Part shown: piece after piece, positions 19,626 to 27,896 of the stretch | Position numbering within the stretch: the first letter of the stretch is position 1 | How the letters are laid out: every line of letters starts with the position of its first letter | Origin: Desulfosporosinus hippei DSM 8344 | GTDB lineage: Bacteria; Bacillota; Desulfitobacteriia; Desulfitobacteriales; Desulfitobacteriaceae | Direction of reading: 5' to 3' | DNA length: 64,000 nt | Assembly (NCBI RefSeq): GCF_900100785.1 | Contig: NZ_FNCP01000028.1 | Coordinates: 1-64,000, forward strand | The notes under the pieces: generated by a model | Databases searched by the model: none | Seen by the model: the letters and a program-made list of their open reading frames with translations, nothing else | Told to the model about the DNA's origin: nothing | Translations under genes and position numbers: made by a program

Positions 19626-19644
19626 GATTATGATTATCAGTATC
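19626..19644. promoter_or_regulatory. Fur-box-like site upstream of the chemoreceptor
   Basis: GATTATGATTATCAGTATC matches the classical 19-bp Fur box (GATAATGATAATCATTATC) at 16 of 19 positions. It lies between the chemoreceptor gene and the DUF3102 gene and overlaps a plausible minus-strand promoter (TTGCTA, 16 bp, TAATCA). The rest of 19490-19836 shows no gene. Confidence 0.6.
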
Positions 19645-19836
19645 ATTAGCAAGTAAATATTACCACTTGCTTTTTATTCCTGTCAATATGTATTTTCCAA
19701 AGTTCTTGTAAAATAAAAAAATGTCTACTCGTTATGGAGTAAACATTGCGGATCAATATTCTTATCTTTTTGACCTGCGTTCACAAAAAATTTTCCCCCC
19801 TCGTTAGGCAATTTCAGTGTCGCCCTAGCAGAAATC

Positions 19837-20712
19837 TTAGGCCTGCTTATTCTCCGTATCCACATTCTCCTTCAACGACTTAATTAAGAAATCTGTCACA
19901 TTCTTTTTGAACATGCGATGGGCCTCCGGTTCTTTGGCGGCGAGCTCTTTCATTTCCCACATTAGCTCCTGGAATGTTTTTTCCAGGTTTCCGTATAAAA
20001 AAGCCACTTTATTAGCCACTGCCTTGTTATATACATCAGTAAGCCGTTTGCTCATCTTTTCGACGGTCTTGTAAGAGGCCCTATCTTTAACTTTTTCCAA
20101 CTCTGCCTGCCTCTTTCCGGTTTCCTGCTCCAGAGCTCGGTTGGACTCACTTAACTCTTCCGACTTGGTCATCAGGTTGTCGTAAGCCTCAGTCAGGTGG
20201 GTTATTTGGTTTGCCTGTTCATTCACAACTTTCCGGAGGCCTATGTTTTCCTGCCGGGCTTGATCCCGTTCTTCCCGGGCCAGTTTCCAATCATTGACCT
20301 TCTTCTGCAGCTCGCGAGTGGTTATGTTATCAATATCCAACTCGGCAATGAACTCACCTCGGACCTCTTCAGGGACTCCAAGGAGAATAAGAGCCTGGGT
20401 AAAATTCAAATTCGGCAAATCTTGTGCCTGGGTATCGGTGGCACGAGATTGAGCGTCGGAGGATTCGAGCTGTTTTGGCCCGTACTCCTCGAAAATGCGT
20501 ATCATTCTTTCCGCCGTTTTCTGAGAATAGCTGACCGAATCCTCTAACCACTTGCTCCATTCCCCATATTGAAGCAACTCCCTGGCCTCCTTCAGGCGGC
20601 TCCCAATCTCGATGGTACTCTGCAGAAAGATTATCCCCACATACTGTTTGATCGTATTTATTTCAGCTGCGATGAGGAAGGGCGTGCGGGCAGTGATTAA
20701 ATTGGACATCAT
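19837..20712 (-). CDS. DUF3102 domain protein with coiled coil
   Basis: A 291-residue protein with an N-terminal DUF3102 domain (about 1-110: LITARTPFLIAAEINTIK, SRLKEARELLQYGEWSKWLED, SYSQKTAERMIRIFEEYG), a ParB/KorB-like helical fold. A long coiled coil follows at about 145-225, with a basic helical tail. The family is usual in Firmicutes, often beside phage or plasmid genes, and its role is not established; DNA binding is likely. The first of two adjacent ATG codons is used, with GGAGG upstream. A 46-bp perfect palindrome lies about 70 bp upstream. Confidence 0.87.
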   Translation of the reverse strand: MMSNLITARTPFLIAAEINTIKQYVGIIFLQSTIEIGSRLKEARELLQYGEWSKWLEDSVSYSQKTAERMIRIFEEYGPKQLESSDAQSRATDTQAQDLPNLNFTQALILLGVPEEVRGEFIAELDIDNITTRELQKKVNDWKLAREERDQARQENIGLRKVVNEQANQITHLTEAYDNLMTKSEELSESNRALEQETGKRQAELEKVKDRASYKTVEKMSKRLTDVYNKAVANKVAFLYGNLEKTFQELMWEMKELAAKEPEAHRMFKKNVTDFLIKSLKENVDTENKQA

Positions 20713-20783
20713 AACTTCCTCCGTACTCTTACTTTATTTATAGAATATGTATCAGAACTTAAGAGTGTGCCAAGCTCACAACA

Positions 20784-20829
20784 GGCATGTCCAACAATTC
20801 GACAGCGCTGTCGAATTGTTGGACATGCC
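20784..20829. repeat. Perfect 46-bp palindrome
   Basis: Two 23-bp arms are exact complements with no loop; the centre reads CGACAGCGCTGTCG. It lies between divergent genes (DUF3102 protein on minus, DUF1659 on plus). There is no T-run on either side, so it is not a usual terminator. A protein binding site or a mobile-element end are possible. The central 12 bases recur in the inverted repeat at 51802-51842. Confidence 0.85.
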
Positions 20830-20941
20830 CTATAGTTTCTCATATTCCCTTTCTCTTGTAACATCGGTCAAGCAATCTCATAAGCTATACGGACAGGACA
20901 AGTTGCCTTAGCCTGTGAGTGTGTAGAAAGGAGGGGAAAGT

Positions 20942-21166
20942 ATGGCCGTGGAAGCTTTGCCGTTAGATTCGGCGCTGGTTGTGAAATACCAGTACGAATT
21001 GACACCCGCCGGTGCCCCGGTGGTCAGACAGAAAGGTCTGAATGGCGTGAAACACGATGCTACAGAAGAGGATCTCTATGATGTGGCCGAAGCATTGTTC
21101 AGTTTGGTGGATTATCCGGTGCTGCAGGTGCTCATCAGGAAAAACTTTGAACTGAATAAAGAGTAA
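20942..21166 (+). CDS. DUF1659 family small protein
   Basis: A 74-residue protein of the DUF1659 family, recognised by size, by the central LNGVKHDATEEDLYDVAEAL segment and by its partner gene. It is followed 36 bp later by a DUF2922 gene, the usual arrangement in Bacillus and Clostridia. The function of the pair is unknown. ATG at 20942 with AGGAGGGG upstream. The two proteins are probably co-expressed from a promoter in 20830-20930. Confidence 0.85.
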   Translation: MAVEALPLDSALVVKYQYELTPAGAPVVRQKGLNGVKHDATEEDLYDVAEALFSLVDYPVLQVLIRKNFELNKE

Positions 21167-21202
21167 CTATTCTCCAATATTTGAAAGAAAAGAGGTGATA
21201 GT

Positions 21203-21442
21203 ATGGCAGTAACAAGCAATAAAGTGATTAGGTTGACGTTTACCACTGTCGGCGGCAAGAACTTTTCTATCACGCTCCCTAATCCGCGGGCAGGCCTGTC
21301 GAAGGCTGAAGCCGAAGCCGTAATGGATACGATTATAACCAAAAACATCTTCATTACGACAGGAGGCGAATTGGCTGAAAAACGGGATATTCGAGTGATT
21401 GATACCTCGACGAACGACCTTTACGATCCGCCCCAGGTTTAG
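21203..21442 (+). CDS. DUF2922 family small protein
   Basis: A 79-residue DUF2922 protein: KVIRLTFTTVGGKNFSITLPNPR, then LSKAEAEAVMDTIITKNIF and a C-terminal strand. It has a small alpha/beta fold of unknown role, almost always encoded beside DUF1659. ATG at 21203 with AGAGGTGAT upstream. An imperfect GC-rich hairpin (GGCGGTC/GGCCGCC) follows 20-40 bp after the stop and may end the transcript. Confidence 0.88.
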   Translation: MAVTSNKVIRLTFTTVGGKNFSITLPNPRAGLSKAEAEAVMDTIITKNIFITTGGELAEKRDIRVIDTSTNDLYDPPQV

Positions 21443-21696
21443 GCGGAGTCACCTCTCAACGGCGGTCGGGTGGCCGCCATCTTATAACGGACTCCAAGAA
21501 GAATATTTTTTACGTAATATATAATATGCTAATATGATACTCTCAACATTTTCTGTGTCAATAGTTTGTGATTTGAAAACTTATGGCCCAAAGTCCTAGT
21601 GTCCGCTTTATGAGACGTGCCTGGAACTAACTTGAAAAAATTCATTCTCGAAAAGAAGGATATTATTGAGTGCTGTAGAATAGATATTCATTGAGA

Positions 21697-21732
21697 CTAT
21701 ATGCACAGTGACAATAGTTGTGGTGCATATAG
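21697..21732. promoter_or_regulatory. Dyad upstream of the TSUP-PadR operon
   Basis: Perfect 10-bp inverted arms CTATATGCAC / GTGCATATAG with a 16-bp centre, 83 bp before the first gene. PadR proteins bind AT-rich dyads and this operon encodes one, so it is a candidate operator; an RNA hairpin in the leader is the alternative. Nothing else was recognised in 21443-21814. Confidence 0.5.
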
Positions 21733-21814
21733 ATCAAAAGAAATAGGTTAATCCAATTGCTTAATCATCCTCTAATGAATTAGTTTTCCATGATAATTGA
21801 AAGGAGGAAATACT

Positions 21815-22783
21815 ATGCATTTTGCAGTATCCGGAGTCGATGTATTACCCTTTATTCCACCCTTGGTAGCCTTTCTGGTATCGTCATTAACAGCTTCTGC
21901 CGGGGTGTCCGGTGCTTTTCTTTTGCTCCCCTTCCAGGTGAGTGTTCTGAATTTTACCAGTCCGGCAGTAAGTCCTACCAACCTGATTTACAATATTGTA
22001 GCTATACCCGGCGGTCTCTATCGCTACATCAAAGAGGGGCGCATGGCCTGGCCCCTAACTTGGGCTGTGGTCATTGGCACTCTGCCGGGCGTTTTCGTTG
22101 GAGCCTGGGTGCGTATCCTCTACTTGCCTGACCCCAAAGTCTTTAAACTTTTTGTGGGCCTAGTGTTGTTGTACCTGGGCTACCGACTTTTATCGGAAGT
22201 GATGGGCTGGAATAAGAAGGTTAAAGAGCAAAATAAAATCATGCAGAACAAGTTTGCCGAACAAGTGGCTAAGCTGAAGGAAGAAAATTCCGGCCGAATG
22301 GCTTCTGGTCTGCCTGCTGGGGCAGTGGTTAAGACTAAGACTGTTTCCTGGAAGAAGATTGAGTATGAATTCTGGGGAGAAACCTATTCCTTTAGTGGAA
22401 TATCCATTTTGAGCCTCTCTTTGGTAGTGGGTTTAATCGGCGGTATTTATGGCATTGGCGGCGGTGCCATTATTTCTCCCTTCTGTGTGGCTGTGCTGGG
22501 TCTGCCGGTTTATACTGTAGCGGGTGCAGCTTTGGCAGGTACCTTTATCACCTCCATTGCCGGGGTTGCCTACTATCACATTCTGGCTGCGAGTAGCGTT
22601 GCGGCCGGTGCGGCAGTGACTCCAGACTGGATGCTGGGCATACTCTTTGGTATCGGTGGTCTGCTGGGGACTTATGTGGGTGCTCGTATTCAGAAGTTTT
22701 TGCCCGATAGAATTATTAAGATTATCTTAACCGGTTTAATTCTGTTCCTGGCTTTCAGCTACATTGGACAATATTTCTTCTAA
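21815..22783 (+). CDS. TSUP (TauE/SafE) family anion permease
   Basis: A 322-residue membrane protein of the TauE/SafE family with two homologous halves, each of about four helices. The halves carry family motifs: SSLTASAGVSGAFLLLPF and SPTNLIYNIVAIPGG in the first, GLIGGIYGIGGGAIISPF and GTFITSIAGVAYY in the second. A cytoplasmic loop of about 70 residues (Lys/Glu-rich) joins them. TSUP proteins export or import sulfite, sulfonates, sulfate or sulfoacetate. ATG at 21815 with AAAGGAGG; the in-frame TTG at 21797 precedes the RBS. It is first in an operon with a small HMA-like protein, a PadR regulator and an oxyanion-binding protein. Confidence 0.92.
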   Translation: MHFAVSGVDVLPFIPPLVAFLVSSLTASAGVSGAFLLLPFQVSVLNFTSPAVSPTNLIYNIVAIPGGLYRYIKEGRMAWPLTWAVVIGTLPGVFVGAWVRILYLPDPKVFKLFVGLVLLYLGYRLLSEVMGWNKKVKEQNKIMQNKFAEQVAKLKEENSGRMASGLPAGAVVKTKTVSWKKIEYEFWGETYSFSGISILSLSLVVGLIGGIYGIGGGAIISPFCVAVLGLPVYTVAGAALAGTFITSIAGVAYYHILAASSVAAGAAVTPDWMLGILFGIGGLLGTYVGARIQKFLPDRIIKIILTGLILFLAFSYIGQYFF

Positions 22784-22878
22784 ATTTATTTGATTTATAC
22801 GCCATCCCAACCGCTGGGTAATCTAAGGAGAGTATTCTCTTATTTTAGGTATAAATAATTAACAGGGTGTGGTAGAGT

Positions 22879-23100
22879 ATGGTCACCGGGGAAATAACTC
22901 TGGATATTGATGAAGAGAACAAAACAAGTCTGCAGCAAATCCTGGAACAGTTAGAAGGAATTCTCCAGTATCAGTTAAAGCACAGGGATGTTATTGTTTT
23001 CTATGACTCCCAAAGGATATCCTATGATCAGATTTTGGAAACTGCCCTGCAGGCTAATTACCACATTAGCAGGTTTTATGTAACGGAAGAAGAATGTTAG
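22879..23100 (+). CDS. Small HMA-like protein lacking CxxC
   Basis: A 73-residue protein whose pattern (strand GEITLDI, helix LQQILEQLEGI, strand DVIVFYDSQ, helix SYDQILETALQANY, strand ISRFYVTE) follows the beta-alpha-beta-beta-alpha-beta order of heavy-metal-associated (HMA) domains. The metal-binding CxxC of that family is absent; the only Cys is the last residue. I do not recognise a named family. It lies between the TSUP permease and the PadR gene, whose possible upstream start directly abuts its stop (TAGATG). A regulatory or adaptor role in this operon is only a guess. Confidence 0.7.
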   Translation: MVTGEITLDIDEENKTSLQQILEQLEGILQYQLKHRDVIVFYDSQRISYDQILETALQANYHISRFYVTEEEC

Positions 23101-23127
23101 ATGCAGAAGGAATTTCGAGGTGAGTCT

Positions 23128-23505
23128 GTGAAAGAAGAAGCGCAAAACCCCGCCTTTGCTTATATTGCCGGGCGCATAGATAAGATGCTGGTACCGGCTC
23201 TGCTTAATTTTTTGGCTCATAAGCCGGCTCATGGTTACGAGTTAATTCAAAAGATTAATGAATCAGGCTTCTCCGAAATCGAGGCGGATCCAGCCACCAT
23301 TTACCGCAACCTTCGCAGGATGGAAGATGATGGTCTAGTCCTTTCTCAGTGGGAAACTGCCCACACCGGCCCCGCCCGACGATCCTACCAGTTAAGCCCC
23401 GAAGGTCACCAGGCGTTGGACTATTGTGTACAGTTAATTACTGAAAAAGTGATCAAAATGCAAGCTTTTTTAGAGCAGTACCAGCAGGAGGTGAAGGAAA
23501 AATGA
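23128..23505 (+). CDS. PadR family regulator
   Basis: A PadR-type winged-helix protein of about 125 residues: MLVPALLNFLAHKPAHGYELI, EADPATIYRNLRRMEDDGLV, GPARRSYQLSPEGHQAL. The GTG at 23128 is preferred because GAGGTGA lies 4-5 nt upstream; an ATG at 23101 directly after the preceding stop is an alternative that adds nine residues. Its stop overlaps the ATG of the next gene (ATGA), so the two are translationally coupled. It is likely to sense something related to the oxyanion-binding protein and control this operon. Confidence 0.9.
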   Translation: MKEEAQNPAFAYIAGRIDKMLVPALLNFLAHKPAHGYELIQKINESGFSEIEADPATIYRNLRRMEDDGLVLSQWETAHTGPARRSYQLSPEGHQALDYCVQLITEKVIKMQAFLEQYQQEVKEK

Positions 23506-24323
23506 GTCATCAGCAAAACTTAAAAATATTACACGCCGGGGCATTGCGCAAACCGGTGGCGGAATGTGCCAAGTTGCTGCAAGATGCTCGTCCGGAGCTA
23601 AAGGTTGAGCTGGAGTCCTATGGTTCCCGTGCCTGTGCCAGACAAGTGCGTGAGGGCAAGGTGGTGGATATCTTGGCTTTGGCAGACCCCCTGCTCTTTG
23701 CTGAGCTGCTTGGGCCTGAGTATATAGACAAATACTATATCTTTGCCAACGACCAAATTGTCTTGGCTTTCAACGAGTTTTCCAGGGGCAGTGGGGAAAT
23801 CAATGCCCTGAACTGGTTTGATATCCTGCTTAGGGAAGAAGTCACCTATGGACGGTCTAACCAACATTTAGACCCCTGCGGTTATCGAACACTGATGGTC
23901 TGGCAGCTGTCGGAGCAATATTACGGCCGGCCGGGTCTCTTTAATCAGCTGGACCAGATGTGCAGGGGGGACTTGATTTATCCCAAATCCTATGATTTGG
24001 CCTCTGATGTGTTGGTAGGTAAACTAGACTATGGCTTTGAATACCTCTGTGTGGTGAATCAGTTTGGCCTGAGATATCTGACTCTTCCGGAAAAGATAAA
24101 CCTCTCGAACCCGGCCTATGTGAACTATTACAGCCAGTCTACCGTGAGTTTGCAGGGAAAGAATTCCGGCGAGATGATCACTATTCCCGGTGCACCCATT
24201 GAATTTGCCATTGCTATCCCGAAAAATGCGGAAAATCCGGAACCGGCAAAAGATTTCCTGGACTTGATTTTAAGCAAGCAAGGTCAGCAAATTTTAGAGG
24301 AGTGTGGACTGATCCCTTACTAA
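23502..24323 (+). CDS. Tungstate/molybdate-binding-type protein without signal peptide
   Basis: A 273-residue periplasmic-binding-protein fold resembling WtpA/ModA: an ILHAGALRKPV start, the ESYGSRACARQVREGKVVDILALAD segment, ANDQIVLAF, DPCGYRTL and a C-terminal LDLILSKQGQQILEECGLIPY. WtpA-type proteins bind tungstate or molybdate for an ABC importer. Here the protein begins directly at the first domain strand, with no signal peptide, lipobox or membrane helix, and no ABC permease or ATPase follows. It should therefore be cytoplasmic. Coupled start with PadR and an AGGAGGTG site. It may be an intracellular oxyanion sensor or buffer. Confidence 0.85.
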   Translation: MSHQQNLKILHAGALRKPVAECAKLLQDARPELKVELESYGSRACARQVREGKVVDILALADPLLFAELLGPEYIDKYYIFANDQIVLAFNEFSRGSGEINALNWFDILLREEVTYGRSNQHLDPCGYRTLMVWQLSEQYYGRPGLFNQLDQMCRGDLIYPKSYDLASDVLVGKLDYGFEYLCVVNQFGLRYLTLPEKINLSNPAYVNYYSQSTVSLQGKNSGEMITIPGAPIEFAIAIPKNAENPEPAKDFLDLILSKQGQQILEECGLIPY

Positions 24324-24524
24324 ATCTTTGAACCAGGACAACCCCGCTCTTATTAATAGATTATTTTTCCATGGGCAGACCCCGCAGCTGCACCCATGTA
24401 ACAAAAAGCGGCTAATGACATGGCAGCGCCCTTCCAATTCATTTGGTTATAAATAAACTATGGATTATGTATAGAAGAAGAGAACCTGCATTTTGGTAAA
24501 CCAAGCAGAACCAAGGCATAAAAA

Positions 24525-24556
24525 AAGAGCCCAGGTGTAGTGTAGCCTGAACTCTT
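24525..24556 (-). terminator. Terminator of the first arsR gene
   Basis: Imperfect hairpin (AAGAG..CAGG with CCTG..CTCTT) followed by a run of seven T on the minus strand, about 75 nt after the arsR stop. It may also catch plus-strand transcripts from the TSUP operon. Nothing coding was seen in 24324-24629. Confidence 0.65.
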
Positions 24557-24629
24557 ATAACAGGGCCTATAATTTGCTTTCTAAAACACTAATAACTTAA
24601 TTTTACGCTTCATGCATATTTCTACGCTT

Positions 24630-24962
24630 CTAGCGGTCGGTAAGGTGCCTCATCAAAGCTTCCCCTTCTTGAAATTGTTGGGCGAGAATCTTATGGACCT
24701 TCTCCAGAATAGCTAGTGCTTCAGGATATTTGATGCGGTACATAACTTTTAAGCCCACCTTAGTCGATGTTATAATTTGTTGTTTGCGCAAAATACTTAA
24801 GTGTTGGGATAAATTAGACTGTTCAACTCCCAAATCCTCAATTAGTTCGCAAACACACACTTCTTCGTCGTTTTTCGCAAGTCGTTCGAGGATACGTACT
24901 CGGGTAGGGTGCGCTAAAGCCTTAAAAAAATCACTCTTCATGGATACAATCTGCTCTTCCAC
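24630..24962 (-). CDS. arsR: ArsR/SmtB family repressor
   Basis: A 110-residue winged-helix repressor: FFKALAHPTRVRILERLAKN, then EVCVCELIEDLGVEQSNLSQHLSILRKQQII. The Cys-Val-Cys pair at the start of the alpha3 helix matches the type-1 metalloid site (ELCVCDL) of ArsR/CadC proteins, which release DNA on binding As(III), Cd(II) or similar. The start is GTG at 24962 with GAGGG 6 nt upstream. It has its own promoter/operator and terminator, separate from the ars operon that starts at 28235. Confidence 0.9.
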   Translation of the reverse strand: MEEQIVSMKSDFFKALAHPTRVRILERLAKNDEEVCVCELIEDLGVEQSNLSQHLSILRKQQIITSTKVGLKVMYRIKYPEALAILEKVHKILAQQFQEGEALMRHLTDR

Positions 24963-25028
24963 AATAATCCCTCAAATCCATTTTTTGTTTTGCTCTGCCC
25001 ATGAAGCAATTGTTTGATAATATTATAA

Positions 25029-25050
25029 TGTATTTTATGACTTAAATACA
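25029..25050 (-). promoter_or_regulatory. Candidate ArsR operator
   Basis: Inverted repeat TGTATTT-8-AAATACA located 67-88 bp upstream of arsR (24962), overlapping the promoter region: TTGACG lies just upstream on the minus strand. Spacing and position fit ArsR-family autoregulation. Confidence 0.55.
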
Positions 25051-25079
25051 ATCGTCAAGGAAATCCAAAAACGGGCAAT

Positions 25080-25121
25080 AGAAATAGAGTGGCACGCACA
25101 TTGTCGAGCCACTCTATTTCT
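25080..25121 (-). terminator. Terminator after the thioredoxin-like gene
   Basis: Perfect 14-bp stem (AGAAATAGAGTGGC and complement) with a 14-nt loop, about 55 nt after the stop. It separates this operon from arsR at 24630. Confidence 0.85.
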
Positions 25122-25175
25122 GTATAAATATGACATCACCGTAAGTCAGAAAAAAAGCCTGAGGCTAAACCAATT

Positions 25176-25415
25176 TCACTTATGATTTTCGAGAATTTTA
25201 GCTATTTCCTTCGGCTTTAAAACCTTACCAACAGAAACAACCTTTTCATCAATCACTAAGGCCGGGGTCGACATTACCCCATAGGCCATAACCTCCTTAA
25301 GGTCGTTGACTTTAATAATTTCCGCCGTTATGCCGGTCTCTTTTAATGTTTTCTCCGTATTTTCTTTTAGAGTCTCACAGTTTTTACATCCAGAACCCAA
25401 AATCTTTATAATCAC
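25176..25415 (-). CDS. Small thioredoxin-like redox-active disulfide protein
   Basis: A 79-residue mini-thioredoxin (redox-active disulfide protein 2 family): KILGSGCKNCETL with the active CxxC at residues 10-13, then a shortened fold ending in the cis-Pro segment MSTPALVIDEKVV. Such proteins often sit next to permeases of the ArsP/DUF318 type and are thought to reduce disulfides or metalloid species. GTG start at 25415 with AGGGAG upstream. It lies 160 bp downstream of the permease gene. Confidence 0.9.
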   Translation of the reverse strand: MIIKILGSGCKNCETLKENTEKTLKETGITAEIIKVNDLKEVMAYGVMSTPALVIDEKVVSVGKVLKPKEIAKILENHK

Positions 25416-25575
25416 GCTAATCCACTCCCTAACTTTGTTATTAGAATATCAACATAAGATTGAAAAGCTAATTAACCCCAAACCCCAATAAATACGCCAT
25501 TATAAACTCTAAGAACTTTAACTACACCCCATCCATGACAGCCGTCAATAATTTTTCGGAAATGTTAAACTTAGA

Positions 25576-26580
25576 CTACATTAATAAATAACCAAAGGCA
25601 TTGAAAGAGTAGCCAATGATAAGAATTCCCAGAGTAACAATACCCGCAAAGATCGCTAAAAGTCTCAACTTGACAACTTTCTTTAACAAGATCATGGAGG
25701 GCAGTGAAAGTGCTGTTACAGCCATCATGAAGGATAAGGCAGTTCCAATGCCTACCCCTTTTAATACTAATGCTTCAGCGATGGGCAAGGTTCCGAAGAT
25801 ATCCGCGTACATTGGTATACCCACAAGGGTGGCTAACAAGACCGAATACCATTTATCCTGGCCCAGGACTGCTGAAATTATGTTTTCAGGAATCCAGTTG
25901 TGGATGGCAGCCCCTATTCCCACCCCGATGAGAATATAGAGCCATACTTTTTTAATAATGTCTAAGACCTGATCCCTGGCATATTCCATTCTTTCGCGAG
26001 TCGTCAGCTCTTCTTGATCCACCTCAAGTATCTTATTGCCAAAGACAAAGGATTCTACATACTTCTCAAGCTTCGCCTTACTAATGATTGTACCCCCAAT
26101 CACTGCCAGGACAATCCCAACAACCACATAGGCTATGGCAATTTTCCAGTTAAAAATACTGGCCAGTAAAATAACCGAGGCTAAATCGACAAGAGGAGAA
26201 GATATTAAAAATGAAAAAGTCACCCCAATCGGCAGACCTGCACTGGTAAAGCCTATGAACAAGGGAATGGATGAGCAGGAACAAAAGGGGGTGACCGTTC
26301 CAAGTAAAGCGCCTAAAATATTGGCTGAAATCCCCTTGTATCTGCCTAATATCTTCCTGGTTCTCTCCGGTGGGAAAAAACTTTGGATATAGGAAATTGT
26401 AAAGATTAAGACTGAAAGTAAAATGAAGATTTTTATGACATCATAAATATAGAAATGGATGCTTCCACCTAAGCGTTCCTGGATGCTTAACCCAAAGACG
26501 TTTTCTACCAGGAGCTTAACTAAGTTACTAAGCCACTCCATTTTAAGCAATTGGTTATTTAACCATTCAAAAATAAACAA
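25576..26580 (-). CDS. ArsP/DUF318-type permease
   Basis: A 334-residue membrane protein of the PF03773 permease family with about eight helices in two halves around a cytoplasmic loop. The first half carries the family motif GTVTPFCSCSSIPLF (CSCSS), the second GIPMYADIFGTLP. Relatives include ArsP, which exports trivalent organoarsenicals, and transporters paired with small thioredoxins. Here the thioredoxin gene is immediately downstream and ACR3 upstream, so a metalloid substrate is likely. TTG start at 26580 with GGGAG 7 nt upstream; the next Met would remove the first 13 residues. Confidence 0.88.
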   Translation of the reverse strand: MFIFEWLNNQLLKMEWLSNLVKLLVENVFGLSIQERLGGSIHFYIYDVIKIFILLSVLIFTISYIQSFFPPERTRKILGRYKGISANILGALLGTVTPFCSCSSIPLFIGFTSAGLPIGVTFSFLISSPLVDLASVILLASIFNWKIAIAYVVVGIVLAVIGGTIISKAKLEKYVESFVFGNKILEVDQEELTTRERMEYARDQVLDIIKKVWLYILIGVGIGAAIHNWIPENIISAVLGQDKWYSVLLATLVGIPMYADIFGTLPIAEALVLKGVGIGTALSFMMAVTALSLPSMILLKKVVKLRLLAIFAGIVTLGILIIGYSFNAFGYLLM

Positions 26581-26713
26581 ACGATCAACTCCCTAGATAA
26601 TAATCTCAGCTTACAATACAACGGCCTTACAAGGGAAAATTCCAATATTCATGATTACCCCTCCAATTCTTTCTCTCTCCCCAAATTACATGAGGTGCCA
26701 TAGCATCTCAACT

Positions 26714-26788
26714 TTATATCCCCTCTGCCATTTGTGACCGACAGGAGTTATGAACGCAAATATAGGCAACCTTTATTTTCTGAGTCAT
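26714..26788 (-). pseudogene. arsC: Truncated arsenate reductase (arsC) start
   Basis: An ATG at 26788 with AAGGAG 5 nt upstream opens a 24-codon frame ending in TAA. The peptide contains KVAYICVHNSCRSQMAEG, the unmistakable N-terminus and P-loop (C-x5-R) of low-molecular-weight-phosphatase-type ArsC, which reduces arsenate with thioredoxin. The normal protein is about 130-140 residues. No continuation is evident in the remaining 130 bp before the permease gene, only a 13-codon ORF with its own RBS at 26611-26652. An internal deletion has probably removed most of arsC. Confidence 0.8.
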
Positions 26789-26800
26789 AGTTACTCCTTT

Positions 26801-27877
26801 CTATTGGCTGTATTTTGGCAGGCCATTTTCATCAAAATACTTGCGTTTGAAGAAGAGAGCTGAATTCACTAAAGCAATCATGACCGGCACTTCTACTAAA
26901 GGACCGATGACTGCCGTGAAAGCTACATCTGAAGCGATCCCGAAGACAGCTACGGCAACGGCTATGGCAAGTTCAAAATTATTGCTTGCGGCTGTAAAAG
27001 CCAGGGTTACCGTTTGGTCATATCTGAAACCGCCTTTTAAGGACATATAAAAGCTGACAAAGAACATAATGGCGAAGTAAATTAACATGGGTATGGCAAT
27101 TCTAACCACATCTCCGGGATTATTAATAATCTGTTCTCCTTTGGTTATAAACATAATGACAATGGTATAAAGGAGTGCTAGCAAAGCTAGGGGAGAAATC
27201 TTGGGAATGAATACCTTCTCGTACCACTCTTTTGTTTTAATTCTTATCAGGCTGAAGCGGGTCAAAAAGCCTGCTGCAAAAGGAATCCCCAAATAAATCA
27301 GAACGCTCTTGGCTACTTCCCACATAGAAACATCAACAACCTGACCTCCCCAGGAAAGTCCCAGCCACTTAGGTATCAGAGTGACAAAGATATAAATATA
27401 GACCGTGTATAAAAGAATTTGGAAAATAGAATTCAACGCAACCAAAGCCGCACAATATTCATTATCCCCTTTGGCCAGGGAATTCCAAACGATAACCATA
27501 GCAATACACCGGGCAAGTCCTATGATAATAAGACCAATGGCAAATCCGGGTTTATCTCCCAGGAGCAATACAGCCAGGACAAACATCAAAATAGGTCCGA
27601 TAATCCAGTTTTGGATCAGTGAGAAGGAAAATATCTTTTTATTTTCTGTAACTTTTCCGATCTCTTCATACTTCACCTTGGCCAGGGGTGGATACATCAT
27701 GATAATCAGACCGATGGCTATCGGCCAGGATATTGTTCCGGTGCTGAATTCACTCAGTGACGTTGCTAAGTCAGGAAAGAAATACCCCCCCAAAACCCCG
27801 ACTGCCATGGCAATAAATATCCAAAGGGTCAAAAATCTGTCTAAAAACGATAACCTGGCTTGTTTGACCTTTTCCAC
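26801..27877 (-). CDS. acr3: ACR3 family arsenite efflux permease
   Basis: A 358-residue protein with ten membrane helices of the ACR3 (BASS superfamily) type. Recognisable segments are [45 protein letters not shown] with the essential Cys in helix 4, and [20 protein letters not shown]. It exports arsenite using the proton gradient. The start is probably the GTG at 27877, 9 nt after GGGAGG; a GTG at 27904 would overlap the arsR stop by 8 bp and has no RBS. Second gene of the ars operon after arsR. Confidence 0.93.
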   Translation of the reverse strand: MEKVKQARLSFLDRFLTLWIFIAMAVGVLGGYFFPDLATSLSEFSTGTISWPIAIGLIIMMYPPLAKVKYEEIGKVTENKKIFSFSLIQNWIIGPILMFVLAVLLLGDKPGFAIGLIIIGLARCIAMVIVWNSLAKGDNEYCAALVALNSIFQILLYTVYIYIFVTLIPKWLGLSWGGQVVDVSMWEVAKSVLIYLGIPFAAGFLTRFSLIRIKTKEWYEKVFIPKISPLALLALLYTIVIMFITKGEQIINNPGDVVRIAIPMLIYFAIMFFVSFYMSLKGGFRYDQTVTLAFTAASNNFELAIAVAVAVFGIASDVAFTAVIGPLVEVPVMIALVNSALFFKRKYFDENGLPKYSQ

Positions 27878-27896
27878 TTCAATCATCCTCCCAAAT

